Origin: Mesorhizobium qingshengii
Lineage (GTDB): Bacteria; Pseudomonadota; Alphaproteobacteria; Rhizobiales; Rhizobiaceae
Reading direction: 5' to 3'
DNA length: 64,000 nt
Assembly: GCF_900103325.1 (NCBI RefSeq)
Contig: NZ_FMXM01000024.1
Span: 41,344-105,343 of the forward strand
Made by a program: the position numbers and the translations under genes
Part shown: piece by piece, positions 33,788 through 45,002 of the stretch
Layout: every line of letters starts with the position of its first letter
Position numbering within the stretch: position 1 is the stretch's first letter
Notes under the pieces: generated by a model
Database searches by the model: none
What the model was told of the DNA's origin: nothing
What the model saw: only the letters and a program-made list of their open reading frames with translations

Positions 33788-34810
33788 ATGAGATTTGAAA
33801 CTGTGGCGGCGCTCGCCGGCGCTGCGATGGTGGGCATTACCGCAGTGCCGGCAATGGCGTCGTCGGACGCGCCGGTCATCGCGCTCGCCAACGCCTATTA
33901 CGGCAACACCTGGCGGCACCAGATGGTGGAAGCATTCGAAGCCTCGGCCAAGGAAGCCAAGGCCGCCGGGCAGATCGCCGACTATATCGTCATGAACGGC
34001 GACGGCTCCGTCGCGCAGCAGAACAGCCAGATCGCCGAACTGATCCTCAAGAAGGTCGACGTGCTCGCCGTCGACGCTGCCTCGGAAACAGCGGTCAACG
34101 GCATCATCGAAAAAGCCTGCAAGGCCGGCATCATCGTCATCTCCTTCGATTCGGTGGCCTCGGCGCCCTGCAACTACCAACTTAATTTCGACTTCAAGGG
34201 CTACAAGGCCACCCAGGCCGAGGCGGTCTTCAAGATGCTCGGTGGCAAGGGCAATGTCCTGCAGGTGCGCGGCGTCAAGGGCTCGGCGCCCGACAACGAC
34301 ATGTTCAATGCGCAGCAATCGGTGCTGGCGAAGTACCCTGACATCAAGGTGGTCGCGACCGTCTATGGCCAGGCGACCGCCTCGGTGGCGCAGGCGGCGA
34401 TCGCCAACGTGCTGCCCTCGCTGCCGCATGTCGACGCCGTGCTCGGCCAGGGCGGCAGCGACGACGTCGGCATCGCGCAGGCCTTCGTCCAGTATGGCGG
34501 CGACTACGCCGGCAAGATGCCGATCATCGAGGGTGGCGGCGGCACCGACTTCGTCAAATGGTGGGCCGACGAGAATGCCAAGAACGGCTACCAGACCGTG
34601 TCGATGAACACCACGCCGGGCATTGGCGGCGCTGCCTTCTGGCTCGGCCTGTCGCTGCTGAAGGGCGCCACGGCGCCCAAGCTGATGATCATGCCTGTGG
34701 CAACGGTCGATGCCAGCAACCTCAAGGACTATGCGAAGCTGCCGGGCGGCCAGATCATCAGTCCGAGCTACTCGCTGGACTGGGTGAAGCAGAACCTGCT
34801 GAGCAAATAA
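33788..34810 (+). CDS. Sugar ABC transporter periplasmic binding protein (Peripla_BP_4 type)
   Basis: A 340-aa precursor with GGGAGGAAA before the ATG at 33788. A signal peptide (MRFETVAALAGAAMVGITAVPAMA) precedes a two-lobed sugar-binding fold (VIALANAYYGNTWRHQMVEAFEASAKEA, IAELILKKVDVLAVDAASETAVNGIIEKACKAGI). It is first in an operon with a fused ATPase-permease, a second permease and the ApnO gene. The context makes apiose or a related branched sugar or acid the probable ligand (inference). Confidence 0.85.
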   Translation: MRFETVAALAGAAMVGITAVPAMASSDAPVIALANAYYGNTWRHQMVEAFEASAKEAKAAGQIADYIVMNGDGSVAQQNSQIAELILKKVDVLAVDAASETAVNGIIEKACKAGIIVISFDSVASAPCNYQLNFDFKGYKATQAEAVFKMLGGKGNVLQVRGVKGSAPDNDMFNAQQSVLAKYPDIKVVATVYGQATASVAQAAIANVLPSLPHVDAVLGQGGSDDVGIAQAFVQYGGDYAGKMPIIEGGGGTDFVKWWADENAKNGYQTVSMNTTPGIGGAAFWLGLSLLKGATAPKLMIMPVATVDASNLKDYAKLPGGQIISPSYSLDWVKQNLLSK

Positions 34811-34884
34811 CACCACCAGTTCTGCCGATCGGGCGCCGCCGCAAGGTTGCGCCCGACGCTGGCGATCGAAGAAACGGAGGACGA

Positions 34885-37368
34885 ATGTCCCAGCTTGCCG
34901 TTGCCGAACAGGACAGCGCCGCGGCCATGGCGCGCCTCGCCCCTATCCGGCAAAGCGTCATCACGCTCACCGGAATAACCAAGAGTTTTGGACCGACCCT
35001 CGCCAATGCCGGAATCGACCTCTCCGTCGCTGCCGGCGGCGTGATCGGGCTGGTCGGCGGCAATGGCGCGGGAAAATCGACGTTGATGCGCATCCTGTGC
35101 GGTGCGATGTGGCCGACGCTGGGCTCCATTTCCTTCGCCGGCGAGGAGCTTGACTTCACCGACTACGGCACCGGCGAAGCGCAGCGGCGCGGCATCCGCA
35201 TGGTGCATCAGGAGCTGTCGCTCTGCGCCAACCTGTCGGTCGCCGAGAACTTCTTTCTGGAAACCCCCGGCGACGCGGCAAGCCGGCCCGGCTGGCGCGC
35301 GCTCTACCGGGCTCGCGCTCGCGAGGCGCTGGACGCGGTTTTTCCTGGCAACGCCATCGATGCCGACGCCGAAGTCGGCCACCTCTCCATCGCCGAACGG
35401 CAGATGGTCGAGATTGCCCGTGCCGCGGCGACGCCCGGCGTCAAGCTGATCGTGCTCGACGAGCCGACATCCTCGCTCGATCTCGACCGCTCGAAGCAGT
35501 TGCGTGCCTTCATCCGCGAGCGGGCGCAGGCCGGGCTTGCCTTCATCTTCATCAGCCACAAGCTGCAGGAGATCATCGACATCGCCACCGAGATCGTGGT
35601 GCTGCGCAACGGACGCACCGCATGGCAGGGCCATGTCGCGGACGCCTCGATCGGCAAGCTGGTCCAGCTGATGGGCGGCGATGCCAATCCGGTGCATCAG
35701 CACGCGGTCGCCGCCGCCTCCGCCCAGGACGTGCTGGTGCGGCTCTCAGGCGCGCTGACGGCGGATCTCGGCCACGACATTAACATCGTGCGCGGCGAGA
35801 TCGTCGGGCTGGCCGGCCTTGAAGGCAGCGGCCAGAAGGAGCTGCTGCACGCCATCTTCAGGCCCGACCGCAAGCAGAGCGCGGCGGTCACGAGACATGC
35901 GCAGGCCAGCTTCATCGCCGGAGACCGGCAGAAGGAAGGCGTGTTCCCGCTGTGGAGCGTGCTTGGAAACATCAGCATCGGCGCACTGGCCCGCCGCCCG
36001 GCACTCAGCCTGGTTTCAGATCGCGCCAACCGCGACACGGCCGCCGGCGCGGCCAGCAAGTTGCGGCTCGACGAAAGGCGGTTCGGTTCCAACATCACCG
36101 AGCTCAGCGGCGGCAACCAGCAGAAGGCGCTGGTCGCCCGGGCGCTGGTCGCCGACACCCCCATCATCCTGCTCGACGACCCGACGCGCGGCGTCGACAT
36201 CGCCACCAAGCAGGATTTCTATCGGCTGTGCAACGAGATCGCGCGCGGGGGGCGCGCACTGGTCTGGCAAACGACCGAGGACGCCGAACTGCTGGCCTGC
36301 GATCGCGTGCTGGTCTTTGCCGGCGGACGTATCGTCCGCGAACTCTCAGGCGCGGCGATCACCGAATCGGCGGTTGTCGGAGCCTCTTTCACGCAGCCGG
36401 CGGACGGGCTGGCCGGTGCCGGGCACAAGGATGCCGCCGCGGCCGGGCTCGGCCGCAAGCTGGTCAACGCAGCGCCCTTCATCAGCCTTGCCGCCGTGCT
36501 CGCCGTCATGATCTCGGCAAATCCCGCCGTCGCCTCGATCTTCGGCCTCGATCTGCTGCTGATGCCGGCATTGTCGCTGGTGCTGGTGACGGCGGCGCAG
36601 ATGTTCATCGTCGGCGGCAGCGAGATCGACCTCGGCGTCGGCGCCTTTGCCGGCCTCGTCAGCGTGCTCAGCGCCACGCTGCTCTATGACCAGCCATGGC
36701 TCGGCGCGCTGGCGCTCGTGGCGGCGCTCGCCGCCTATGCCGGGCTTGGCGGCGTGGTCCAGGCGCGCAAGATCCCGGCCATCGTCGTCACGCTCGGCGC
36801 CTCCTTCATCTGGGTTGGGCTGGGCTATGCGCTGCAGCCGACGCCCGGCGGCGCCAGCCCGGAATGGCTGTCGGCGCTCTTCAGCTGGTCGCTTGGCATG
36901 GTGCCGACTTCCGTCATCCTCATCGCCGCCGTCGCGCTGATCGTCTTCATCATCGACCGGCTGCCGCTTGGCGTGGTGCTGCGCGGCTTCGGCAACAACC
37001 CCGTCGCCATGATCCGCTCGGGATGGTCGCCGACGCGCTATGCCCTGGTGCGGTATCTGATCGCCGGGCTGTTTGCGGGGGCGGCAGGTCTGTCGCTGAC
37101 GGCGATCAACACGGCGAGCGACATCAATTCCGGCAACTCGTTCACGCTGCTCAGCGTCGCCGCCGTGGTGATGGGCGGCTGCTCGCTGCTCGGCGGCGTC
37201 ATCTCGCCGGTCGGCGCCATCGCCGGCGCCGTCACTCTGTCCCTGATCGGCGCGCTGCTCGGCACGCTCAGCGTCAGCAGCGATTTCAACGCCGCCACGC
37301 AAGGCCTGATCCTGATCGCGCTCTTGACGTTGCGCAGCCTGACCGCCGACCGCAGGAGCGAACAATGA
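34885..37368 (+). CDS. Sugar ABC transporter: ATPase and permease fused in one protein
   Basis: An 827-aa protein starting at the ATG at 34885 (GGAGG upstream). Residues about 20-490 are a duplicated RbsA/MglA-type ATPase: first Walker A GGNGAGKST, Walker B LIVLDEPTSSLD, and a second half with degenerate Walker A and LILLDDPTRGVD-like Walker B plus LSGGNQQK. Residues about 510-827 are an RbsC-type permease with eight to nine membrane segments (ISLAAVLAVMISANP to LILIALLTLRSLTA). ATPase and permease are normally separate, so this fusion is unusual. The stop overlaps the next permease start (ATGA). Confidence 0.87.
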   Translation: MSQLAVAEQDSAAAMARLAPIRQSVITLTGITKSFGPTLANAGIDLSVAAGGVIGLVGGNGAGKSTLMRILCGAMWPTLGSISFAGEELDFTDYGTGEAQRRGIRMVHQELSLCANLSVAENFFLETPGDAASRPGWRALYRARAREALDAVFPGNAIDADAEVGHLSIAERQMVEIARAAATPGVKLIVLDEPTSSLDLDRSKQLRAFIRERAQAGLAFIFISHKLQEIIDIATEIVVLRNGRTAWQGHVADASIGKLVQLMGGDANPVHQHAVAAASAQDVLVRLSGALTADLGHDINIVRGEIVGLAGLEGSGQKELLHAIFRPDRKQSAAVTRHAQASFIAGDRQKEGVFPLWSVLGNISIGALARRPALSLVSDRANRDTAAGAASKLRLDERRFGSNITELSGGNQQKALVARALVADTPIILLDDPTRGVDIATKQDFYRLCNEIARGGRALVWQTTEDAELLACDRVLVFAGGRIVRELSGAAITESAVVGASFTQPADGLAGAGHKDAAAAGLGRKLVNAAPFISLAAVLAVMISANPAVASIFGLDLLLMPALSLVLVTAAQMFIVGGSEIDLGVGAFAGLVSVLSATLLYDQPWLGALALVAALAAYAGLGGVVQARKIPAIVVTLGASFIWVGLGYALQPTPGGASPEWLSALFSWSLGMVPTSVILIAAVALIVFIIDRLPLGVVLRGFGNNPVAMIRSGWSPTRYALVRYLIAGLFAGAAGLSLTAINTASDINSGNSFTLLSVAAVVMGGCSLLGGVISPVGAIAGAVTLSLIGALLGTLSVSSDFNAATQGLILIALLTLRSLTADRRSEQ

Positions 37369-38390
37369 ACGCTCTGACCGCCTTCAGCCTCTGGGCGCAG
37401 AGGAACCGCTGGATCTGGGCGGCGATCGGCGTCCTGCTTCTGTGGCTGGTGCTGTCGATCGTCACCAACCGCTTCAGCCTGTCCAGCCTGTCTGGGATTA
37501 TCTTGTCGGCATCCTTCCTGACGATTGTCGGCATCGGCCAGATGTTCGTGGTGACGACCGGGCGCGGCAACATCGACCTCTCGGTCGCCTCGGTCATCAC
37601 GCTCAGCGCCTTCGTCGCGCTGCTCACCATCAAGGGCCAGGATGCCAACCTCGCCATCGGCGTTGCCGCGGCGATCCTGCTCGGCCTTGCCGTCGGCGCG
37701 CTCAATTCGCTGCTTGTCGTCGGGCTCGGCATCCCGGCCATCATCGCCACACTGGCGACCGGCTATGTGCTCGCCACCGCGACGCTGCTGTCGAACCGGG
37801 CGATCTCGGGCTTCACCGTCAGCCCGGCGCTGAAATACCTGGCATCGGGCCGCATTTCGGGCGTGCCGATCATGGCCGTCATCGCCATCCTCGGCGTGGC
37901 GGCGACCTCCTTCGTGCTGCGCTACACGGTGTTCGGCCAGCTGTTGTCGGCGGTCGGCCAGAACCGCACCGCCGCGCGGCTCGCCGCCATCAGGAACGGG
38001 CCGGTGATCGCATCGGCCTTCATCATCTCATCGGTGCTGGCATCGCTCGACGGGCTGCTGCTCGGCGCCTATATCGGTGGCGCCTTCCTCGAAATGGGCC
38101 AGCCCTACCTCTTGCAGTCGATCGCCGCGGTGGTGCTCGGCGGAACGCTGATCTTCGGCGGCGCGGCAACCGCTGTCGGCACCCTGTTCGCCAGCATCCT
38201 TTTGATCCTGATCGTCACCACGATGCAGATCATCGGCCTGCCTCCGGGCGCCCAGGACATCGTGCAGGGCATCGTCGTCATCTTCGTGCTTGCGCTTGCC
38301 GGACGACAGGCGATGACGCGGCGAGCACCCATCGAGCCGGCACGCGGCGCCGACGATGACGCGCTGCCGGCCGGAGACCGGCCGGCATGA
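37365..38390 (+). CDS. Sugar ABC transporter permease (RbsC-like)
   Basis: A 341-aa polytopic protein overlapping the fused ATPase-permease by 4 bp. GIGQMFVVTTGRGNIDLSVASVITLSAFVALLTI carries the RbsC-family GxIDLSV signature, and LQSIAAVVLGGTLIFGGAATAVGTLFASILL the late permease motif. With the permease half of the preceding protein it would form a heterodimeric channel. Confidence 0.87.
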   Translation: MNALTAFSLWAQRNRWIWAAIGVLLLWLVLSIVTNRFSLSSLSGIILSASFLTIVGIGQMFVVTTGRGNIDLSVASVITLSAFVALLTIKGQDANLAIGVAAAILLGLAVGALNSLLVVGLGIPAIIATLATGYVLATATLLSNRAISGFTVSPALKYLASGRISGVPIMAVIAILGVAATSFVLRYTVFGQLLSAVGQNRTAARLAAIRNGPVIASAFIISSVLASLDGLLLGAYIGGAFLEMGQPYLLQSIAAVVLGGTLIFGGAATAVGTLFASILLILIVTTMQIIGLPPGAQDIVQGIVVIFVLALAGRQAMTRRAPIEPARGADDDALPAGDRPA

Positions 38391-38436
38391 GACTGTCAGC
38401 AGGACCCTGTTCAAATTGCCAAATCATGGTAGAGTG

Positions 38437-38446
38437 ATTATACCAG
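38437..38446. promoter_or_regulatory. TGGTATAAT element 2, upstream of apnO
   Basis: ATTATACCAG (reverse complement CTGGTATAAT) lies 55 bp before the ApnO start, in the short gap after the permease gene. The reverse complement extends to TGGTATAATCACTCTACCA, an inverted TGGTA/TACCA arrangement. Proposed site for the GntR regulator encoded at 46839-47552. Confidence 0.55.
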
Positions 38447-38500
38447 TTAATAACATAACGATCGGCGCGGCCATCGTTTGAAATCGGGAGTTTCGGATAC

Positions 38501-39328
38501 ATGACGACGATTGCGCTGTTCGGGGCTGGCGGGAAAATGGGCTACCGCCTGTCGACCAATTTTCGCGGATCGCCCTACACGATACGCCATGTCGAGGTCA
38601 GCGAAGCCGGCCGCGAGCGGCTGAAATCGGGCCTGGGCTTTGACACGGTCAGCGCCGATGCGGCGCTCGACGGCGCCGATGTCGTGATCCTTGCCGTTCC
38701 CGACACGCATATCGGCAAGGTGGCGGCGAGCATCGAAAGCAAGCTGGCGCCAGGCACGATGGTGGTGGTGCTCGACGCGGCGGCACCCTTCGCCGGCCAT
38801 CTGCCGAAGCGTCCCGACCTCACCTATTTCGTCACCCATCCCTGCCATCCGCCGATCTTCAACGACGAGACCGACATGGCGGCCAAGAAGGACTATTTCG
38901 GCGGCGTCAAGGCCAAGCAGCACATGGTCAGCGCCTTGATGCAGGGGCCGGAAGAGGACTACGCCAAGGGCGAGGCGATCGCGAAAATCATCTGGGCGCC
39001 GGTCATGCGCTCGCACCGTGTCACGGTCGAGCAGATGGCCCTGCTCGAACCCGGCCTGTCGGAAACGGTATGCGCCTCGCTGCTGGTCGTCATGAAGGAA
39101 GCGGTCGATGAAGTCGTCGCGCGCGGTGTCGACAAGCAAGCGGCGCTCGATTTCCTGCTCGGCCACATGAATGTGCTCGGTGCCGTCATCTTCGGCGAGA
39201 CCAAGGGCGTATTCTCCGACGCCTGCAACAAGGCGATCGAGTTCGGCAAGCCGGTGCTGATGCGTGACGACTGGAAGCGGGTCTTCGAGCCGGAAGAGAT
39301 CGCCGCGAGCATTCAGCGCATCACCTGA
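38501..39328 (+). CDS. apnO: D-apionate oxidoisomerase
   Basis: A 275-aa NAD-dependent protein. An N-terminal Rossmann fold (TIALFGAGGKMGYRLS, with GAGGKMG) is followed by the helical 6-phosphogluconate-dehydrogenase-like C-terminal domain (SHRVTVEQMALLEPGLSETVCASLLVVMKEAVDE). THPCHPPIFNDET and LLGHMNVLGAVIFGE match the ApnO family as remembered. ApnO oxidises D-apionate and shifts the carbon skeleton to give 3-oxo-isoapionate. Genes for the neighbouring pathway steps (ApsD, ApnL, OiaK) within 12 kb support the assignment. Confidence 0.85.
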   Translation: MTTIALFGAGGKMGYRLSTNFRGSPYTIRHVEVSEAGRERLKSGLGFDTVSADAALDGADVVILAVPDTHIGKVAASIESKLAPGTMVVVLDAAAPFAGHLPKRPDLTYFVTHPCHPPIFNDETDMAAKKDYFGGVKAKQHMVSALMQGPEEDYAKGEAIAKIIWAPVMRSHRVTVEQMALLEPGLSETVCASLLVVMKEAVDEVVARGVDKQAALDFLLGHMNVLGAVIFGETKGVFSDACNKAIEFGKPVLMRDDWKRVFEPEEIAASIQRIT

Positions 39329-39673
39329 GGAAGACTTGCACAAGCGCGTTCCGAACCACCTGGATGCGTCGGCGAAACTGTCGCCGACGCCCCCTACCCC
39401 AGCGCTAATCAGGTACATATCATCTGAATTTGTGGTTGACTCATTATACCAGTTAGCCTTAGCTGTTCACTGGCTCGGATCGATCACGCTTCGCTGGGAA
39501 ATCGAAGCCGGGACGAGTGGAGGATGGCGGGGACGGAAGCGAGATCGTTTCGGATGAAAGCCGGCGAACGGCTTTGACCCGGAGCGGGGTGCTGCCTGCG
39601 CTGCCTGACGGAATTCGATGCAGACAATGGCCTTGACCGATCAAGGCACGAGTTTTTTCAACGGGAGGACTTC
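39329..39673. other. Intergenic region with operator before the second sugar ABC operon
   Basis: About 345 bp without a gene. TTGACT at 39436-39441 is a possible -35 that overlaps the TGGTATAAT element 3. AGGTACATAT at 39411-39420 is the reverse complement of ATATGTACCT found next to element 1. The remaining 200 bp form an untranslated leader. Confidence 0.5.
39443..39452. promoter_or_regulatory. TGGTATAAT element 3, upstream of the second sugar ABC operon
   Basis: ATTATACCAG again, here directly after TTGACT, so a bound repressor would cover the -35/-10 spacer. The same 10 bases occur at 38437, 47675 and, inverted, at 33694. Confidence 0.6.
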
Positions 39674-40615
39674 ATGAAACTCACACGCAGAATGACGCTT
39701 GCGGCTTTCGCCGGCATGCTGGCACTTGGCACGGCAATGCCGGCCTATGCGGCGGATCTCATCGCTATCATCACACCCTCGCACGACAACCCGTTCTTCA
39801 AGGCGGAAGCCGACGGCGCCGAAGCCAAGGCCAAGGAACTCGGCTACGAGGCGCTGGTGCTCGTCCATGACGACGACGCCAACAAGCAGTCGCAACTGAT
39901 CGACACCGCGATCGGCCGTGGCGCCAAGGCGATCATCCTCGACAATGCCGGCGCCGACGCCACCGTCGCCGCCGTGCAGAAGGCCAAGGACGCCGGCGTG
40001 CCGTCCTTCCTGATCGACCGCGAGATCAACGCCACCGGCGTCGCCGTGGCGCAGATCGTCTCCAACAACTACCAGGGCGCCCAGCTCGGCGCGCAGGAAT
40101 TCGTCAAGCTGATGGGCGAGAAGGGCAATTTCGTCGAACTGGTCGGCAAGGAATCCGACACCAATGCCGGCATCCGATCCAAGGGCTATCACGACGTCAT
40201 CGACGACTATCCGGACCTGAAGATGGTCGCCCAGCAATCGGCCAACTGGAGCCAGACCGAAGCCTATTCCAAGATGGAATCGATCCTCCAGGCCAACCCC
40301 GACATCAAGGGCGTCATCTCCGGCAACGACACGATGGCGATGGGCGCCTATGCGGCGCTTGTCGCGGCCAACCGCAAGGACGTCATCGTTGTCGGATTCG
40401 ACGGATCGAACGACGTGCGCGACTCCATCACCTCCGGCGGCATCAAGGCGACCGTCCTGCAGCCCGCCTTCGCGCAGGCGCAGATGGCGGTCGAGCAGGC
40501 CAACGACTTCATCAAGAACAAGAAGTCACCGGCCAAGGAAAAGCAGCTGATGGACTGCGTTCTGGTCAATGGTGACAATGCTCCCAAGCTGGAGACCTTC
40601 GCGCTGACCAACTGA
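39674..40615 (+). CDS. Ribose-type ABC transporter binding protein (RbsB-like)
   Basis: A 313-aa precursor with GGGAGGA before the ATG. The signal peptide ends at AYA-ADL. LIAIITPSHDNPFFKAEADGAEAKAKELGY, DNAGADATVAAVQKAKDAGVPSFLIDREI and ISGNDTMAMGAYAALVAANRKDVIVVGFDGSNDVRDSI are classic RbsB blocks, with Asp and Arg residues that hydrogen-bond pentoses. It heads the operon containing DUF2291, ATPase, permease, ApsD and ApnL. Apiose, a branched pentose, is the likely ligand. Confidence 0.87.
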   Translation: MKLTRRMTLAAFAGMLALGTAMPAYAADLIAIITPSHDNPFFKAEADGAEAKAKELGYEALVLVHDDDANKQSQLIDTAIGRGAKAIILDNAGADATVAAVQKAKDAGVPSFLIDREINATGVAVAQIVSNNYQGAQLGAQEFVKLMGEKGNFVELVGKESDTNAGIRSKGYHDVIDDYPDLKMVAQQSANWSQTEAYSKMESILQANPDIKGVISGNDTMAMGAYAALVAANRKDVIVVGFDGSNDVRDSITSGGIKATVLQPAFAQAQMAVEQANDFIKNKKSPAKEKQLMDCVLVNGDNAPKLETFALTN

Positions 40616-40634
40616 GCCAGCGTGACTTGAACGG

Positions 40635-40660
40635 GAGGGGCGAACCGAGGTTCGCCCCTC
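40635..40660 (+). terminator. Strong hairpin after the binding-protein gene (attenuator)
   Basis: GAGGGGCGAACC (40635-40646) pairs perfectly with GGTTCGCCCCTC (40649-40660). A moderately T-rich stretch (GTCTCCATTCTT) follows. Placed between the binding-protein gene and the rest of the operon, it would keep binding-protein mRNA in excess, as is common for ABC importers. Confidence 0.7.
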
Positions 40661-40710
40661 GTCTCCATTCTTCTGTGAGTGCCGATCGCGATGACGAACA
40701 ACAGGCCGCC

Positions 40711-41351
40711 ATGCTGAACAACAAGCCGACCTGGCCGATCCTTGCAGTGACCGTCGGCATCAGCCTGACCGCCTGCAAGATCCTGCCGACACAATCAGGT
40801 GGCGGCGGCAATGCACCCGCCTTCAACCCGGACAAGATGGTCGACGAGATATGGGCCGCGAAGGTCGTTCCCTATCTCCACCAGAAGGCCGGACCGTTTC
40901 CCGAAGTTCACGCATTGGCGCAAGCCGACCCGGCGGCGGCCGGCGGCAAATACGGCAATCCGAACAAGCAGGCCAACTCGCCCTGGACCTTCGCGGTGCG
41001 GCTGGAGGGCAAGATCGTCGCCGCCAACACGCAGTCGCGCGCGGCGACCGTGGACGTCGATATCGACGGCGACGGCAAGGCCGACGCGCGGGTGCAGATC
41101 GGACCGGCGGTGCGCGGCACGGCTTTGCGCGACAGCCTCGACTTCATCCAGTTCAACGATTTCACCAACCAGATCGACTTCGCCCAGTTCGGCAAAGCGT
41201 TCAACACCTATGCCGACAAGACTGTGCTGTCCAAGCTGCCGCGCGACGCGCTCAAGGGCCGTAGTGCCAAGGTGCTCGGCGCCTACACGCTGGGCAGTGG
41301 CCAGGACCTGCCGCTGGTGACGCCGGCGGAGGTCGAGATCGGGCCGAAGCC

Positions 41352-41355
<4 letters not shown>
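40711..41355 (+). CDS. DUF2291 lipoprotein of a sugar ABC operon
   Basis: A 214-aa precursor. The start at 40711 gives MLNNKPTWPILAVTVGISLTAC, a signal with a lipobox-like LTAC, so a lipid-anchored periplasmic protein is likely. VDIDGDGKADARVQIGPAVRGTALRDSLDFIQFNDFTNQIDFAQFGKAFN matches DUF2291, a family repeatedly encoded between RbsB- and RbsA-type genes in rhizobia. Function is unknown. The stop overlaps the ATPase start (ATGA). Confidence 0.8.
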
Positions 41356-42900
<1,545 letters not shown>

Positions 42901-42908
<8 letters not shown>

Positions 42909-43965
42909 CATTCCGGCCAAGGCGGCTGCCTCCTCCGCTTCCAGCGGCTCCGCGTTGCTGACGCTGATGAAGCTCAGAACCTTCATCGCGCTGATCGCCG
43001 TGCTCGTGTTCTTCTCGATCGCAGCGCCGAACTTCCTGTCGACCGCCAATCTGATCCTGATGTCGAAGCATGTGGCGCTCAACGCGTTCCTGGCCATGGG
43101 CATGACCTTCGTCATCATCACCGGCGGCATCGATTTGTCGGTCGGCTCGATCGTCGGTCTGTGCGGCATGGTGGCCGGCTATCTCGTGCTCAACGGCATC
43201 GACCTGCAGATCGGCTACACCGTCTATTTCAACGTCTTCGAGATCGCGCTGATCACGCTGGCGGTCGGCATCCTGATCGGCGCCGTCAACGGGTTGCTGA
43301 TCACCAGGCTGAACGTCGCGCCGTTCATCGCCACGCTCGGCGTGCTCTATGTCGCGCGCGGCCTGGCGCTGCTGTCGTCGGATGGCCGCACCTTCCCCAA
43401 CCTGGTCGGCAAGCCGGAGCTCGGCACGACCGGGTTCGGCTTCCTCGGCGCCGGCCGGTTGCTCGGCCTGCCGGTGGCGATCTGGATCCTGATCGTCGTT
43501 GCGCTGGCGGCGGCCTATCTCGCCAAATACACGCCGCTCGGCCGCCACATCTTCGCGGTCGGCGGCAACGAACGGGCGTCGCGAATCTCGGGCGTCCGTG
43601 TCAACATGGTGAAGATGTTCGTCTACATGTTCTCCGGTTTCTGCGCGGCGATCGTCGGCCTGATCATCTCGTCCGAGCTGATGGCCTCGCACCCCGCGAC
43701 GGGCGAGAGCTTCGAGCTCAACGCCATCGCGGCGGCGGTGCTCGGCGGCACCTCGATGTCGGGCGGTCGCGGCACGATCGGCGGCACCATCGTCGGCGCC
43801 TTCGTCATCGGCATTCTTTCGGACGGGCTGGTGATGATGGGGGTGAGTTCGTTCTGGCAAATGGTGATCAAGGGCCTGGTCATCATCGTCGCCGTGGTCG
43901 TCGACCAGGCACAGCGCCGGCTGCAGAGCCGGGTCACGCTGATGCAGATGGCAAAGGCGGGTTGA
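42901..43965 (+). CDS. Sugar ABC transporter permease (RbsC-like)
   Basis: A 354-aa membrane protein overlapping the ATPase gene by 8 bp; an alternative ATG lies at 42895. AMGMTFVIITGGIDLSVGSIVGLCGMVAGYL is the RbsC signature, and ELNAIAAAVLGGTSMSGGRGTIGGTIVGAFVIGIL the conserved late loop. About ten membrane segments are visible. It is followed 2 bp later by the ApsD gene, linking the transporter directly to apiose catabolism. Confidence 0.9.
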
Positions 43966-43967
43966 TC

Positions 43968-45002
43968 ATGACGGAACTGCGGGGAGCACTGATCGGCTGC
44001 GGCTTCTTTGCCGTCAACCAGATGCATGCCTGGCGCGACATAGAAGGCGCCTCGATCGTCGCCATCTGCGACCGCGACCCGGAACGGCTGCGGATCGTCG
44101 GCGACCAGTTCGGTATCGCCCGGCGCTATACCGACGCCGCAGAACTCCTTGCCGGTGAACGTCTGGATTTCGTCGATATCGCCACCACCGCGCCGAGCCA
44201 TCGAGCATTGGTCGAACTGGCGGCGCGACATCGGGTGCCGGCGATCTGCCAAAAACCGTTCGCGCCGACGCTTGCCGACGCCAAGGCGATGGTGAAGGCC
44301 TGCGTGGAAGCCGGCGTGCCTTTGATGGTGCATGAGAACTTCCGCTGGCAGTCACCGATCCAGGCGGTGCGCGGCGTGATCGACAGCGGCGAGATCGGCA
44401 TACCCTTCTTCGGCCGCATCTCCTTCCGCTCCGCCTATGACGTGTTTTCCGGCCAGCCTTACCTGGCCACGGGAAAGCGTTTCATCATCGAGGATCTCGG
44501 CATCCACATCCTCGACATCGCCCGCTTCCTGCTGGGCGACGTCTCGACGATCACCGCGAGGACGGCTCGCATCAACCAGGCGATCGCCGGCGAGGACGTG
44601 GCGACCATGCTGATGGACCATGCCAGTGGCGCCACGTCGGTGGTCGATTGCAGCTATGCAACCAGGCTCGCTGTGGAGCCGTTTCCCGAAACGCTGATCG
44701 AGATCGACGGCAGCGACGGCACGATCCGGCTGGCCCAGGGCTACCGGCTCACCGTCACCGGCAAGAGCGGAACGGTGGTCAGCGACGTCTCGCCGCCCCT
44801 GCTCCCCTGGGCGTCGCGTCCCTGGCACAACATCCAGGAAAGCGTCGTCGCCATCCAGCAACACTGGGTCGACTGCCTGGCGAAGGGGACCGAGCCCGCA
44901 ACTTCGGGGGCCGACAACCTCAAGACCTTCGCGCTGGTCGAGGCCGCCTATGGCGGGGCGGCGAGCCGCGAACCGGTACAGCTCGACGCCCTGCTGAAAT
45001 GA
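43968..45002 (+). CDS. apsD: D-apiose dehydrogenase (Gfo/Idh/MocA family)
   Basis: A 344-aa NAD(P)-dependent oxidoreductase. GALIGCGFFAVNQMHAWRDIEGASIVAICDRDPERL is the Rossmann start, AICQKPFAPTLADAK contains the catalytic-region Lys of the EKP-like motif, and RFIIEDLGIHILDIARFLLGDV the substrate-domain motif with the conserved Asp/His. The sequence matches the ApsD type as remembered, which oxidises D-apiose to D-apionolactone. Its stop overlaps the ApnL start. Gene order permease-ApsD-ApnL supports the call. Confidence 0.87.
   Translation: MTELRGALIGCGFFAVNQMHAWRDIEGASIVAICDRDPERLRIVGDQFGIARRYTDAAELLAGERLDFVDIATTAPSHRALVELAARHRVPAICQKPFAPTLADAKAMVKACVEAGVPLMVHENFRWQSPIQAVRGVIDSGEIGIPFFGRISFRSAYDVFSGQPYLATGKRFIIEDLGIHILDIARFLLGDVSTITARTARINQAIAGEDVATMLMDHASGATSVVDCSYATRLAVEPFPETLIEIDGSDGTIRLAQGYRLTVTGKSGTVVSDVSPPLLPWASRPWHNIQESVVAIQQHWVDCLAKGTEPATSGADNLKTFALVEAAYGGAASREPVQLDALLK

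Noticed and set aside
34558..34884. Frame extension of the fused ATPase-permease upstream of 34885
   Set aside because: It overlaps the binding-protein gene and its terminator region; the ATG at 34885 has a good ribosome-binding site.
43161..45002. Frame extension of ApsD far upstream of 43968
   Set aside because: The added part is a shadow of the permease gene; the ATG at 43968 gives the normal family start.
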